Source: Agrobacterium larrymoorei
GTDB taxonomy: Bacteria > Pseudomonadota > Alphaproteobacteria > Rhizobiales > Rhizobiaceae
Direction: 5' to 3'
DNA: 64,000 bases
Assembly: GCF_030819275.1 (NCBI RefSeq)
Contig: NZ_JAUTBL010000001.1
Location: 1,332,501-1,396,500 of the forward strand
Position 1 is the first letter of the stretch. Every line of letters starts with the position of its first letter. A model generated the notes under the pieces. That model saw only the letters and a list, made by a program, of their open reading frames with translations. It was not told the DNA's origin and ran no database searches. The translations under genes and the position numbers were made by a program. This document shows positions 33,626-43,005 of the stretch, piece by piece.

Positions 33626-34780
33626 ATGCGGTTGTTATTCGTCTCACGATCATTACCCTTCCATCATCTTGGGGGTATGGAGGCTGTCGCCTGGGACTTG
33701 GCTCGAGCCCTTGTGATGCGGGGGAACGACGTCGAAATTCTGACGACACGTTGCTCCAATTTAAAGGAATTCAATGAGAAAGATGGCGTTCGAATTCGAA
33801 CAGTCGACGCGCGTTCTGGTCGATATTCCAAACGGTTCTGGGAGGCTACGGTCGAGTGCTACTCAAACGAGTATCGGCATCGCGTCGATGCTATTCTAGG
33901 GATTGGAATGGGTGCGCACGCGATAGCTCGCAACCGCAGCCCAGGAGACAAGCCTGCTCTCATCATGCAGTCGCACGGACAGCCATGGGGTGAGTTTCTT
34001 TCGAAACTAAGTGTGAAGAGCCCGATTTCCTGGATGAAATCGCCCAAGAACCTGCTTGAGTTTTGCCGAGAAACGACATTACGTCGATACGACCGAATTG
34101 TGGCCGTTGGCCCATCCGTTGCCAATGTCCTAAATCGCACTCCTACCCGATGGATGCGGGGAGATGTCCCGGTGAGCGTTATATCAAACGGAGTAGATCT
34201 CAATCACTTCAAGTATAGCTCGGCCGCTCGAAAGGACATTCGAGACAAGTTCGGCATTGATGCCGTGGCCCCGGTTGTTATGTCCGTTTGCAGGCTACAT
34301 GTTCAAAAGGGACTGCTCGAGTCACTACAGGGGTTTAAACGTGCGCTACAAGTTAGGCCGGAGCTTCGTTACTTGATTGTTGGGTCGGGCCCTGCCGAAA
34401 CCCGGCTTCGCACATATGTGACGGAGCACGGATTAGCCGGTGCCGTGATATTCACAGGCGCTGTCGATCGTTTGGATATTCCACGATATCTCAGCGCTGG
34501 AGACCAATTCATATTCACATCGAAGCGGCAAGAAGGGCTGGCGCTAGGCCCGCTTGAGGCGGCCGCGTCTGGCATGCCGTCGATTTTGTCTACCCATCTG
34601 GCAATTGAGGGACTGGCAGCGTTGACCGTCGAGCCAGATAGTTCAGATGAGATCGCACAAGCGATTTTGTCGCGACTGGCAAAAGTGACTGACAGTAGGC
34701 AATCCATTTTACCACGCACTTACTCACTCGATAAAGCCAGCGAAGAATATGAGTTAATGTTCCGGTCGAACATGGGTTAA
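33626..34780 (+). CDS. Glycosyltransferase (GT4-like)
   Basis: A 384-residue GT-B enzyme: MRLLFVSRSLPFHHLGGMEAVAWDLARAL at the N-terminus, VMSVCRLHVQKGLLESLQGFKRAL and EGLALGPLEAAASGMPSILSTHLAIEGL at the donor site. The ATG at 33626 gives the standard start; the open frame upstream overlaps the previous gene. Codon use is noticeably more AT-rich (for example CTA, ATA, AGT, TTA) than in flanking genes, which suggests separate acquisition. Confidence 0.86.
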   Translation: MRLLFVSRSLPFHHLGGMEAVAWDLARALVMRGNDVEILTTRCSNLKEFNEKDGVRIRTVDARSGRYSKRFWEATVECYSNEYRHRVDAILGIGMGAHAIARNRSPGDKPALIMQSHGQPWGEFLSKLSVKSPISWMKSPKNLLEFCRETTLRRYDRIVAVGPSVANVLNRTPTRWMRGDVPVSVISNGVDLNHFKYSSAARKDIRDKFGIDAVAPVVMSVCRLHVQKGLLESLQGFKRALQVRPELRYLIVGSGPAETRLRTYVTEHGLAGAVIFTGAVDRLDIPRYLSAGDQFIFTSKRQEGLALGPLEAAASGMPSILSTHLAIEGLAALTVEPDSSDEIAQAILSRLAKVTDSRQSILPRTYSLDKASEEYELMFRSNMG

Positions 34781-35323
34781 CGTTTCCTCTTCATGTTGGA
34801 TCGTATTAGGACGTTTCTTACTTCGAGAGGCTGGACGTATTCGGGGGTGAGCTCTCCGATTCTAATCAACATGCTAGACACGGTGATTTAGGCAGTTTTC
34901 CGCACCATTCCGTATTGCACAAGCCAGGTGCTAACGTCGGATTGCGATGGCCGTGAGGACACCGCATTGGATGGTTTGCTACTCTGCGACACGTCCACAT
35001 CATCCAAGCGTTATTCTCTTGAGCACGCGACCACCCGATACCTTCAGCTTTTTGAAGAGACCATTTCACGCCGCTGACATTCGTCGCGCGCGCATAGACA
35101 GGTTGCTCCTCCCACTCCTTATCACCGTCCGCGCACCTGCTGCGACACGTCGCTGACGGCTGCCCAAACACCATAACATCACGACACCCATCGATCTTTG
35201 AACCTTGATCTCACGCTGGTCACACCAATGGCGCGAGCGGGCGCGGCCGTGCGCACGTGCCGCCATGATTTTCCCACCTGCCCAATTTTCCCCGAGCCAC
35301 CCCCATTGATGAAGGTTAAAATC
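34781..35323. other. Gene-free stretch within the exopolysaccharide locus
   Basis: About 540 bp between two glycosyltransferase genes with no supported gene on either strand. Its composition is mixed and open frames lack family similarity. It may be a remnant of a replaced gene, consistent with the atypical glycosyltransferase just before it. Confidence 0.4.
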
Positions 35324-36415
35324 GTGCGACATCTCGACGTAGTATTGGCCCATGACTATCTCACCCAGCGTGGCGGAGCGGAACGGGTCACCGTGGAACT
35401 CGCGCGGGCGCTCAACCCGCGTTATTTGATAACCGCGATTTACTCCCCGGAAGATGCATTCCCGGAAATGAACCGGATTTCGATACAATCGACCGCGTTG
35501 AGCAGAGTGAAGTTGTTTCGCAGAGATTCTCGTCTGGCGCTGCCATTGCTTGCTTCTACCTGGAATTTTATCAGGCCCGTGCGTGCGGATGCCGTGGTGT
35601 GCAGTTCATCTGGTTGGGCGCACGCGTTGCGGACTGCGGGGGCAACCCGAAAGATCGTCTATTGCCACAACCCGGCACGATGGCTTTATCAGGCGGATGA
35701 TTATCTGCTGGATCGCCCATGGCCAGTGCGGGTGGCGTTGGGCCTCTTGCGAGCGGGTCTGTTGAAATGGGATCGCAAGGCGGCGGCCTCCGCGGATGTC
35801 TATATCGCTAATTCCACCTCGGTTGCAGAGCGCATTCGGCAAGTTTACGGCCGCGAAGCCCGCGTGGTTTTCCCGCCGGTTTCGGTTGATCCAACCTTGC
35901 CGGCAGAGCCAGTTCCGACGCTCGCGGGTAAAACCTTTTTCCTCATGGTGGGACGGTCACGTGGATACAAGGGAGCGCAGCCGTTGGTGGAGGCGTTCAG
36001 GGGTATGCCCGAGCACGTGCTTGCCGTTGCCGGTGGCGGCAAGGTTCTGGATGCGCCTGCCAACGTTGTGTCGACAGGTTACGTCAGCGAGGCGAAGTTG
36101 CGTTGGCTTTATGCCAATGCGCGCGCGTTGATCTCTGTGTCACGAGAAGACTTTGGATTGACGCCAATTGAAGCGAACGCGTTCGGCACGCCGGTTCTGC
36201 TCTTACGGGCAGGTGGATTTCTCGATTCGACGGATGAAGGCACGAGCGGTCTTTTCATCGACGACGCGACACCAGAGGCGATCCGCAGTGCTGTGCGTGC
36301 TTTCCCGGACACATGGGATACCGACGCCATCAAGCGTCATGCGGATAAATTCAGCCCTCATCGGTTTCACGAGGCCATCCGTCGCATCGTTGCGGAAACA
36401 TGCAACGCCGGGTGA
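35324..36415 (+). CDS. Glycosyltransferase (GT4-like, WbaZ/mannosyltransferase type)
   Basis: About 363 residues: VVLAHDYLTQRGGAERVTVELARALNP, AVVCSSSGWAHALRT, KIVYCHNPARWLYQ, FFLMVGRSRGYKGAQPLVEAF and SREDFGLTPIEANAFGTPVLLLRAGGFLDS. The pattern resembles WbaZ-like mannosyltransferases, in line with manC in the locus. The GTG at 35324 has GAAGG 8 nt upstream; an ATG at 35309 is in frame but lacks a ribosome site. Confidence 0.86.
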   Translation: MRHLDVVLAHDYLTQRGGAERVTVELARALNPRYLITAIYSPEDAFPEMNRISIQSTALSRVKLFRRDSRLALPLLASTWNFIRPVRADAVVCSSSGWAHALRTAGATRKIVYCHNPARWLYQADDYLLDRPWPVRVALGLLRAGLLKWDRKAAASADVYIANSTSVAERIRQVYGREARVVFPPVSVDPTLPAEPVPTLAGKTFFLMVGRSRGYKGAQPLVEAFRGMPEHVLAVAGGGKVLDAPANVVSTGYVSEAKLRWLYANARALISVSREDFGLTPIEANAFGTPVLLLRAGGFLDSTDEGTSGLFIDDATPEAIRSAVRAFPDTWDTDAIKRHADKFSPHRFHEAIRRIVAETCNAG

Positions 36416-36453
36416 AATGCTCGCGGCTCCAGGTACGGATTGAAGGAGGAATT

Positions 36454-37776
36454 ATGCGCCGAAGACGTCTGCTGAAAGCCTCACTACTGTTTGCCACAGG
36501 CTGTGCCGCGTGGCCGGTCAGCGATGTTCACGCCGCCATCGAAAGAGAAATCTATGACGTTAGCGATTTCGGCGCAAAGGGTGATGGACGCAATGATGAT
36601 ACCGATGCGATCCGGACCGCAATGGCACGGGCGGCGGCATCCAGAAGACCCGCGACTGTCCATTTCCCCAAAGGCCGATATATCTTCAGCACCCTGGAAG
36701 AGCAGTTTGACGACATCGAGTTCAGTGGTGAGTCGGCGGTCCTTGTATCGACATTGCCAGTCGGCACTCCTCAGCCGGCAATCTGGTTGCACGCCAGGAA
36801 GCTTTGGATCCACGATCTATCGCTTGATTACACCGATCCGATTGATGTGCGCCGACCCGGCGTCGTCGAGAGCCGCAAGCCCAACGCCTACGGTTTGCGC
36901 CTTGGCGGCGTGCGTGACCCGCATTTGTGGAATGCAGAGCTGGTTCGGGTCGAACGCGTTCAGGTCACCAATGCGCGGGGCGGCGGAATCCAGGTCTCCT
37001 ATGCCAGTAACGTTACGGTTCGCGGCTGCCGCATACGCCAGGTTTTGGGCAACGGATTGGGTTTTGACGGTTGCGTGGCCAATGTTCTTGCCGAAGACAA
37101 TGACATTGCCCTGACGGGTGACGATTTGCTGGTTATTGTCACGGACTTCCGTGTTCCCAACGGCACGCGAAACGTGATCTTTCGCCGTAACACTGTGGCG
37201 AAAGGCTACGCCAAGGGCATTGCTTCCAGCGGAGTTCACGGCATGGTCATCGAGGAAAACACCGTGAGTGACACGTTTGCGGGCGGAATTGTGGTGTTTT
37301 CCGATAGCTATTATCGGCTGGGGCGATCGATAGACGTGACTGTCAATAGCAACACCGTTAAGGCGGCAGGCCGCTTCTTTGGCGAAGGACAGTTTCGTAG
37401 AGAGGCATCACCCGTTGGCAACTCGATTTATGTTGCCGGTGGATCGGCAAACGTGGCCATTCGCGGCAACACGCTCATCGGATCTGTGCGCGACGGCATC
37501 GTCGTGACGACAATTAAAGGCCTCTCGATCGTCAAAAACAATGTGCTCGACCATCCGGGAGTGGGCATATTGGTTGGTGATCCAAGCGATATAGACACGA
37601 AGCGGGTCAGTCATTTTCAAATCGCATTCAATTCCGTCCGGGACAATCGTGATGGCATCATCGTCGGATCGGCAACAGACGGCACAATCACGGACAACGT
37701 GATCACGCTGGCTCCCCCGGGTAGGGGGCAAGCACTTGTTGTGGCTAACAGCAGCGCAGTCATCGTCCAGAAGTGA
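36454..37776 (+). CDS. Secreted right-handed beta-helix protein (pectate-lyase-like fold)
   Basis: A 440-residue protein. A signal sequence with an Arg-rich start (MRRRRLLKASLLFATGCAAW) is possibly Tat-type. After it comes YDVSDFGAKGDGRNDDTDAI, the standard N-cap of the pectate_lyase_3/polygalacturonase fold. Parallel beta-helix repeats follow (NVTVRGCRIRQV, NVLAEDNDIALTGDDL, GMVIEENTVSDTFAGGIVVFSDS). It may cut, epimerise or guide the nascent polysaccharide. A strong GAAGGAGG precedes the ATG by 4 nt. Substrate unknown. Confidence 0.82.
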   Translation: MRRRRLLKASLLFATGCAAWPVSDVHAAIEREIYDVSDFGAKGDGRNDDTDAIRTAMARAAASRRPATVHFPKGRYIFSTLEEQFDDIEFSGESAVLVSTLPVGTPQPAIWLHARKLWIHDLSLDYTDPIDVRRPGVVESRKPNAYGLRLGGVRDPHLWNAELVRVERVQVTNARGGGIQVSYASNVTVRGCRIRQVLGNGLGFDGCVANVLAEDNDIALTGDDLLVIVTDFRVPNGTRNVIFRRNTVAKGYAKGIASSGVHGMVIEENTVSDTFAGGIVVFSDSYYRLGRSIDVTVNSNTVKAAGRFFGEGQFRREASPVGNSIYVAGGSANVAIRGNTLIGSVRDGIVVTTIKGLSIVKNNVLDHPGVGILVGDPSDIDTKRVSHFQIAFNSVRDNRDGIIVGSATDGTITDNVITLAPPGRGQALVVANSSAVIVQK

Positions 37777-37835
37777 ACGATTGGCACATGATTGCCGTGG
37801 AATGCATCTTCCACAACTGCTCATAAAGGTGAAAT

Positions 37836-39131
37836 TTGGATACGCTGAACCAAATTCTATTCATTGGGATCTGCTTTTTTATCCTGTTGCGCTTCTACTG
37901 GCTGGCCTTGCGGAACACGCCATGGAAAGGCTTGCTGTCTGCGCTGGCATGTATTTTATATATATTTTGCTTGTATGGCTCGGCCTTGATGCAAGTAGCA
38001 GGTCTCAGCAGCACGAAGCTTCTGGGGCCCCATATTCTGCCGCCTGCCCAGGCCTATGAACTGGGTGGACTGGCAGGCAAATGGGCGATCGAATTATGTG
38101 TGATTTTGCTGGGTGAGGTTATGGCGGGGTTTCTCGTGCCACAGCGTAACCCCCTTATTTCTCAACGCTCCTTTTCCAGAGCGTCCGGCGAATTCAATTT
38201 TGTTATGCGCAACGCTGCCCTTGCGTTGATCGTAGTCGGTTCCATTTCAACACTGGCGTTTCATTCCGACCTGTCCAGCCGTGCGGATGGAGGGCAGGGG
38301 GTGGTGACCATTCTCAAGACCTGCCTGGCGGTGGGGTTGTGCGTGTTTGCCTTCCATAACTTCTTCAATCAAAGGATTTACTGTCTGGTCAGTGCCTGCG
38401 GGATGATCCTGCTGGTTACGGGGGCGGTCAGAAGTCCGGTTCTCTCCGTGGCCCTGGCGTTTTTCGCGGGCAAGATTGCGCGCGGAGAAGTCACTGCAGC
38501 TATGCTGATGCGATACGCCGTGTACGGGCTTGTGCTTGCTGTTGTAGGCGGGGCCATGTCGAACTTCCGGGGCGACGTTGTTTCAGGAAGGGGGGCTGAT
38601 CTTTATACCGCGTTTGCGGAGTCGATCGAAAACCCTTTTACCGCCGTATATGGGGGAGGTATCGATACGCTTGATGGCTATCGCCTGGCACAATTTGTCC
38701 AGCCTAACGAACCGGCTCGTCCCGGGAATATTCTTGTGGCCATCACGACCTTTGTCCCTCGCGCTCTCTGGCCCAACAAGCCACAGGATCTGAGCCTCGA
38801 CATCACCAACCGGTATCTACGGTGGGACCAAGGGGGTATTTTCCTGTCTTTGGTCGGTTACCTCTCTATCGCATTCGGCGGTTACATTCAGGCACTGCTT
38901 GCACTTTTCATATTGATGACCGGATTGTGCGGACTATACCGAAAGGTGTTTGCAACCTTTTACGGATTTATAGTTCTGCTGATGACCTTCCGCCTATTCC
39001 TGGGCGGGTCTCCATTCGATATCTATTTCTGCCTGGTATACCTGCTCATTTACACTCTCGCTCAAATCCCCTTCAAGCTGATTTGGGCTGGTTATTCTCG
39101 GAAAACATACTCAGGTGGTTGGCCTGTATAA
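37836..39131 (+). CDS. Wzy-like polysaccharide polymerase (oligosaccharide repeat-unit type)
   Basis: A 431-residue membrane protein with about ten hydrophobic segments and a periplasmic loop containing DTLDGYRLAQFVQPNEPARPGNILVAITTFVPRALWPNKP, which resembles the repeat-unit polymerase (EpsG/O-antigen polymerase) group. Translation probably starts at TTG 37836, preceded closely by AAAGGTG; there is no ATG before the first helices. It is the last gene of the polysaccharide locus on this strand. Confidence 0.82.
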   Translation: MDTLNQILFIGICFFILLRFYWLALRNTPWKGLLSALACILYIFCLYGSALMQVAGLSSTKLLGPHILPPAQAYELGGLAGKWAIELCVILLGEVMAGFLVPQRNPLISQRSFSRASGEFNFVMRNAALALIVVGSISTLAFHSDLSSRADGGQGVVTILKTCLAVGLCVFAFHNFFNQRIYCLVSACGMILLVTGAVRSPVLSVALAFFAGKIARGEVTAAMLMRYAVYGLVLAVVGGAMSNFRGDVVSGRGADLYTAFAESIENPFTAVYGGGIDTLDGYRLAQFVQPNEPARPGNILVAITTFVPRALWPNKPQDLSLDITNRYLRWDQGGIFLSLVGYLSIAFGGYIQALLALFILMTGLCGLYRKVFATFYGFIVLLMTFRLFLGGSPFDIYFCLVYLLIYTLAQIPFKLIWAGYSRKTYSGGWPV

Positions 39132-39577
39132 CGTTATGGCGCTCCGTCTCTTAACCAAACCGTTAAGGACAGCGCGAGGTTAAGGAGGTCGATAGGCACG
39201 CAGGTGATCTCGGCCATTCCACCGGTTCGCGTGCCGATCGAGCGAAGATGCTCAAGGGTGAGCCAACAGCTTGATCACCTCCAGGGAAGTGCCTTCTTCC
39301 GCTATTCATAAAGGCGCTGGAAAGTTTTGCCGCCATTGCTCCGGCCGAAGCACGAGCCGGTACGATATGCGCCACTGCGCCTTCTGAACATGATCGGTGT
39401 ACGCCGCGACGATCTCAGGGGCGGAGCCTACGAGACGTCGTCAGCGCGTGAATGCCCATACGCCTCTTAACACCTGTAATGGGCAATTTCGGCTCCGACC
39501 CTCTGACTGGCCGAAAGCGACGCGGATGCCACCGTCTTACCCTTAAGACCGCCAGCAACACCAAAGAGGAGTTTCCC
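39132..39577. other. Intergenic space after the exopolysaccharide locus
   Basis: No intact gene. CTTAAC (39150-39155) and GTTAAG (39162-39167) form a 6-bp stem 19 bp after the polymerase stop, without a T-run, possibly a weak terminator. The promoter of the following small operon must lie in the right half. Confidence 0.4.
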
Positions 39578-39697
39578 ATGCGAGAGCCCATGCTGAATGA
39601 ACTATCGTTGATCCGATCTGTCTGCATGCAGAGGAGCGGTGAAATTCGTGATCTTCTTTTCCGTGGTCAGATTTTCGCTCGGAGGCAGGTCGCATGA
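39578..39697 (+). CDS. Small protein of 39 residues, upstream partner of the EAL gene
   Basis: MREPMLNELSLIRSVCMQRSGEIRDLLFRGQIFARRQVA. The ATG has AAAGAGGAG 6 nt upstream and the stop overlaps the next start (ATGA), which supports real translation and coupling. No family recognised. It may serve as a leader peptide or as a small regulator. Confidence 0.5.
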   Translation: MREPMLNELSLIRSVCMQRSGEIRDLLFRGQIFARRQVA

Positions 39698-40822
39698 GAC
39701 GACTTCCACGATCCTTTGATGTGGTCATCGATAATCTCTCTCACGTCGCGGCCGCATATTCTGATGGCGTAGCCGCGCGGGTACAGCACGAAATCTGGAG
39801 ACGCCTCGCCAACATTTTTAAAACGGAGGACTGGGAGGTATCCGAGAGCCCTTCGGGTGTAAAAATTTCTTCTCGTGCCAGCGACGCGATAGCATATCCC
39901 CGGGCAGAACTTGTGGAGGCAGCGCTTGTCGCAGCCGCGCGACGCCCGGTTACGATCAAGACTCAACAGATCGTACCGAGTTTGAGCGCTCATTTTGGAG
40001 AGACCGAGAAGATCGCTCCGCTTGTCGGAACTCGACCCTGGACAATACCGGATGGATATGTGTGCCGCAGCGCTCGCCTATGATGCGTTGAATGTCGGTG
40101 AGATGCGTTTTGCCGAGCAGGCCGTTGTGGGTGGAGAACGCTACGACCGACCGCTTTACCACGAGTGCCTTGCCCGACTGTTGGATCCAGACGGTGCCGT
40201 CGTTCTTCCCGGAACCTATATCGCCGCCCTGGAACGCCTCGGATTGACGCGGGTCTTTGACTGGTATGTCGTTCGGGAGACCATCCGCCAGCTCGAGTAT
40301 CGGCACGATGTTGCGATGGGCTGCAATGTTTCGGCGCTCTCTGCTGTGGATGACATTTGGTGGACATCCGCTTTTGCTCAATTGCGCCGACGACCAGATA
40401 TTGCCAAACGGCTTGTCATCGAAATTACCGAAAATGCAACACTCCCAAGCGTGACGGATGCCATGGCCTTTATTTCGGCCGTCCAGGGAGCCGGTGCGCG
40501 TGTCGCTCTCGATGATTTCGGTGTGGGTCACCTTTGCCCCGATTTTGCTTGCGAAGCCAACGCCGACATCGTCAAAATCGATGGGTCATATGTGCGCAAC
40601 CGGCTTTCCAACGACGGGCAGGATCGGCTCCGGGATTTGGTAAGCCTCGTCGGCGAGTTCGCGCCGATCGTTGTGGTCGAGGGTATAGAAATCGCCGATG
40701 ACCTGCACGCGGCGAAGGCAGCCGGTGCGAAATATTTTCAAGGCTATTACTTTCAGGCACCGGTATTTCCCGATCGTTTGGTCAATCGGTCTCATACGAT
40801 AGAACGGGAGGAGGTCCGTTGA
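39694..40822 (+). pseudogene. EAL-domain protein (c-di-GMP phosphodiesterase), split by a frameshift
   Basis: The first frame (39694-40083) encodes about 112 residues of an unrecognised N-terminal region, ending out of frame after IAPLVG. The second frame (open from 39995 to 40822) resumes with LDPGQYRMDMCAAALAYDAL and a complete EAL domain. The catalytic pattern is kept: Glu in YHECLARL, Asn in GCNVSAL, Glu in VIEITEN, both Asp of DDFGVG, Lys in DIVKID, Glu in VVEGIE and Gln in FQGYYF. One surplus base near 40030 explains the break. If repaired, it would be an active-looking phosphodiesterase of about 375 residues that could lower c-di-GMP and so affect polysaccharide output. The downstream part alone could also be translated from 39995. 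Confidence 0.75.
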
Positions 40823-41292
40823 CAGGCGAAGAGAGCAAGCCGCTTGGCTGGATATTGGTAAAGGGCAAGGTTCAAATACGAGCCGGAGAAACCCTGGCGA
40901 GCCTCTCGATGGACAGTGCGCAGGCAGGATACGGGCGGACTAGCGCTCTACTTGCCCGGCTGGCCAGATTCCGGCCTCTCGATGACCGGCCGGAGCATGC
41001 CTGGGCACATGCTCATATCTGTGATCAGAAAATTCAACGAATTGTTAGCGATCCGTCGTTCGGCTTCGGCACGGACGATGTTCGGGCCATTATGTCGAGC
41101 TACCAAGCGGGTTTGATCGCAGGGCTTGACGGTCTGAGCTTTTCCTTTGACGATCGGATGCACGCACCATTTAGCCGCGACGAACTTCGTGACGTCAGCG
41201 CGATGGGTTTTCGCCATGGAGATGCCATACGGCAATGGTGGGCTAGCTACACGGCGTTGGTAATGGCCTATTTCGATGGGAGGTCGGTATGA
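40819..41292 (+). CDS. Protein of unknown function coupled to the EAL gene
   Basis: A 157-residue soluble protein with no recognised domain. It starts at TTG 40819, overlapping the EAL stop (TTGA), with a strong GGGAGGAGG 5 nt before it, so translation is well supported. Trp-rich helical segments (RPEHAWAHAHICDQKIQRIV, IRQWWASYTALVMAYF) are seen. It is probably a partner of the EAL protein. Confidence 0.65.
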   Translation: MTGEESKPLGWILVKGKVQIRAGETLASLSMDSAQAGYGRTSALLARLARFRPLDDRPEHAWAHAHICDQKIQRIVSDPSFGFGTDDVRAIMSSYQAGLIAGLDGLSFSFDDRMHAPFSRDELRDVSAMGFRHGDAIRQWWASYTALVMAYFDGRSV

Positions 41293-41815
41293 AGAAAACC
41301 TCCAAGACCGCTCAATCTGAAAACACTCTCCCGCTTTTATTCATACCAGGACGTTGAATATCGGCTCGATCGTTTTGCATTCGTTTTGATTTTGCGAAGT
41401 TTGGTGCCGGTTTTCTTACTATGATTGGCACTGCTCGTAAAACTTGCAATCGCGGCAACGACAGCTTTTGCATTGTCCGCCTTCCATTCTGGGACCGGAT
41501 GCGAAGGGCTGCCGTGAGACGTGGCACGGGCTATATCGCCTCGCTGCAGCATGACTGGGCAGTCAAGCCACAAGCTCAGCTGAGCTACGCCATCGCCAAT
41601 CTCCGTTATCAGATCGTGGACGGCACGAACGTCACCGTTTCTGACACCCGTTCATAACAGAATAGACCGCTTCTCCGGCAGCCGTAGCCTCGGCGCGTCT
41701 TACACGTGCGGGAAATGACAAGTGCTCGCTTTTACGCAGACACGTCTGCAAAGGCCAGCCTGATCAATCCTGCCGACAATTATTCCTGCAAAGCAACAGA
41801 AGAGGTGAAGATCAA
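41293..41815. other. Gene-free stretch before the MucR-like gene
   Basis: No intact gene. The frame at 41421-41657 ends with HDWAVKPQAQLSYAIANLRYQIVDGTNVTVSDT, faintly like a fragment of an autotransporter beta-domain, possibly a remnant. The ribosome site and promoter of the regulator lie at the right end. Confidence 0.35.
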
Positions 41816-42295
41816 GTGTTGAAGAAGCCAGCCGTGACCAAAATCCTGACAAACCAGATTGAAACCGCTCTTCAACCGTCAGGCGTGACGACGAGTCTTC
41901 CCTCCGTTGAAGCGACCGCGAAGATTGTCAGCGCCTGGGTGAAGAAGAACCACATACCGGCCGCGGCGCTGCCCGGACTGATAACTGTCGTATCGAGCAG
42001 CCTTAGGAAAGCAGCTTCAGGCAGCCTCACAGATGTCACCGCTTCCACTCGCGCGCCAGCTGTTCCGCGCCATCAATCGGTTACAGATGAATGGATTATC
42101 TGCCTGGAAGACGGGCTCAAATTTAAATCCTTGAAAAGGCATCTGCGGCGTAAGTACGGCCTTACTCCTGATGAATATCGCTCAAAGTGGGGGCTACCCT
42201 CGTCCTACCCCATGGTGGCACCAGCCTATTCTCGCCGCCGCTCTGCACTGACCCAGCGGTTAATATGGAACAAGAAAGCAGATGGGACACAGTAA
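41816..42295 (+). CDS. MucR/Ros-family transcriptional regulator with incomplete zinc finger
   Basis: A 159-residue regulator of the Rhizobiales MucR/Ros family, which controls exopolysaccharide, motility and cell-cycle genes by binding AT-rich DNA. The N-terminal oligomerisation part is present (ATAKIVSAWVKKNHIPAAALPGLI). In the DNA-binding domain ICLEDGLKFKSLKRHLRRKYGLTPDEYRSKWGLP the second Cys is Asp and the second His of the C2H2 set is missing (RHLRRKYG). Some Mesorhizobium Ros homologs also fold without standard zinc ligands. The GTG start has AGAGGTGAAG upstream. Regulation of the neighbouring polysaccharide locus is plausible. Confidence 0.85.
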   Translation: MLKKPAVTKILTNQIETALQPSGVTTSLPSVEATAKIVSAWVKKNHIPAAALPGLITVVSSSLRKAASGSLTDVTASTRAPAVPRHQSVTDEWIICLEDGLKFKSLKRHLRRKYGLTPDEYRSKWGLPSSYPMVAPAYSRRRSALTQRLIWNKKADGTQ

Positions 42296-42778
42296 ACGAG
42301 GACCGACGAATTGAAAAAGCGTGGAATATCAGGACCGCGCTGTGCGTTTGGGAGAAGCCAAACCGCCAAATTCAAGACCGGGCATGGATCAAGTCCAGCG
42401 TTTACAATCCATCACAGCGTGCCATATCTCTGCACAATTTGGTCGCTGTCGGGCAAGTAGCGTTCACGTTGCCGTGCAGCAGAGCCGGAGAGATGCCAAT
42501 GTGGTTATCAAGTTCTTCGGAGAAAACCGCCGGGCAGCAGGAGCGTCATATGGTCGTAGGATGTCGGGAGCAGTAACTTCGACTTGATAGTGACGGTGGT
42601 GGTTCGGGCTTTATAATGTTGCTGAGAATGTTCGCGTCCAGCAGATAATCCATTAAAGCTCGATCTCTCGACCTTCTTCGCGTGAACGTGAGATTTCGAG
42701 TTCTGCTCCAACGAGGGACGACCGGAGCAGGGCCGTAAGGATGCCACCTCTTTTAGGGGCTTCCGGCTAGCGTTTCGC
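42296..42778. other. Gene-free stretch after the MucR-like gene
   Basis: No supported gene; open frames on both strands lack family similarity or ribosome sites. It leads into a cluster of palindromes. Confidence 0.4.
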
Positions 42779-42901
42779 TTCGAATTTCCGTGGTTTCACG
42801 CCCCGGAAACCAGAAATTCGAAAGCAATATTCGTATGATAGGCCTCTACGGGAGGCACCCGCAAAAAGCTCCTCGGCGTAAGCCTCGAGGAGCTTTTTGC
42901 G
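42779..42901. repeat. Cluster of three palindromes (mosaic-element-like), the last terminator-like
   Basis: First: TTCGAATTTC (42779-42788) pairs with GAAATTCGAA (42813-42822), with a nested TGGTTTC/GAAACCA (42791-42797, 42806-42812). Second: GCCTC/GAGGC (42842-42856, 5-nt loop). Third: CGCAAAAAGCTCCTCG (42860-42875) pairs perfectly over 16 bp with 42886-42901, with A5 and T5 inside the stem, so it could terminate transcription in both directions. Rhizobial intergenic mosaic elements (RIME) of about 100 bp with two large palindromes are known; this may be one of that kind. Confidence 0.65.
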
Positions 42902-43005
42902 TTTGTCCTCTGTCGATCTGAGCGGATGCAACGCGCTCGCAGATGCTCGTCCAATGACTACCCGCTTCAGGAGGGTTGGTCTCACGCAGGTGGCGGCGCT
43001 TCAGA

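Noticed and set aside
41421..41657. Possible autotransporter beta-domain fragment
   Set aside because: Only about 35 residues show faint similarity, with no flanking remnants; noted in the gap entry but not called as a gene.
42767..42985. Minus-strand open frame of 72 codons
   Set aside because: It is made mostly of the palindrome cluster and so reflects repeat structure rather than coding sequence.
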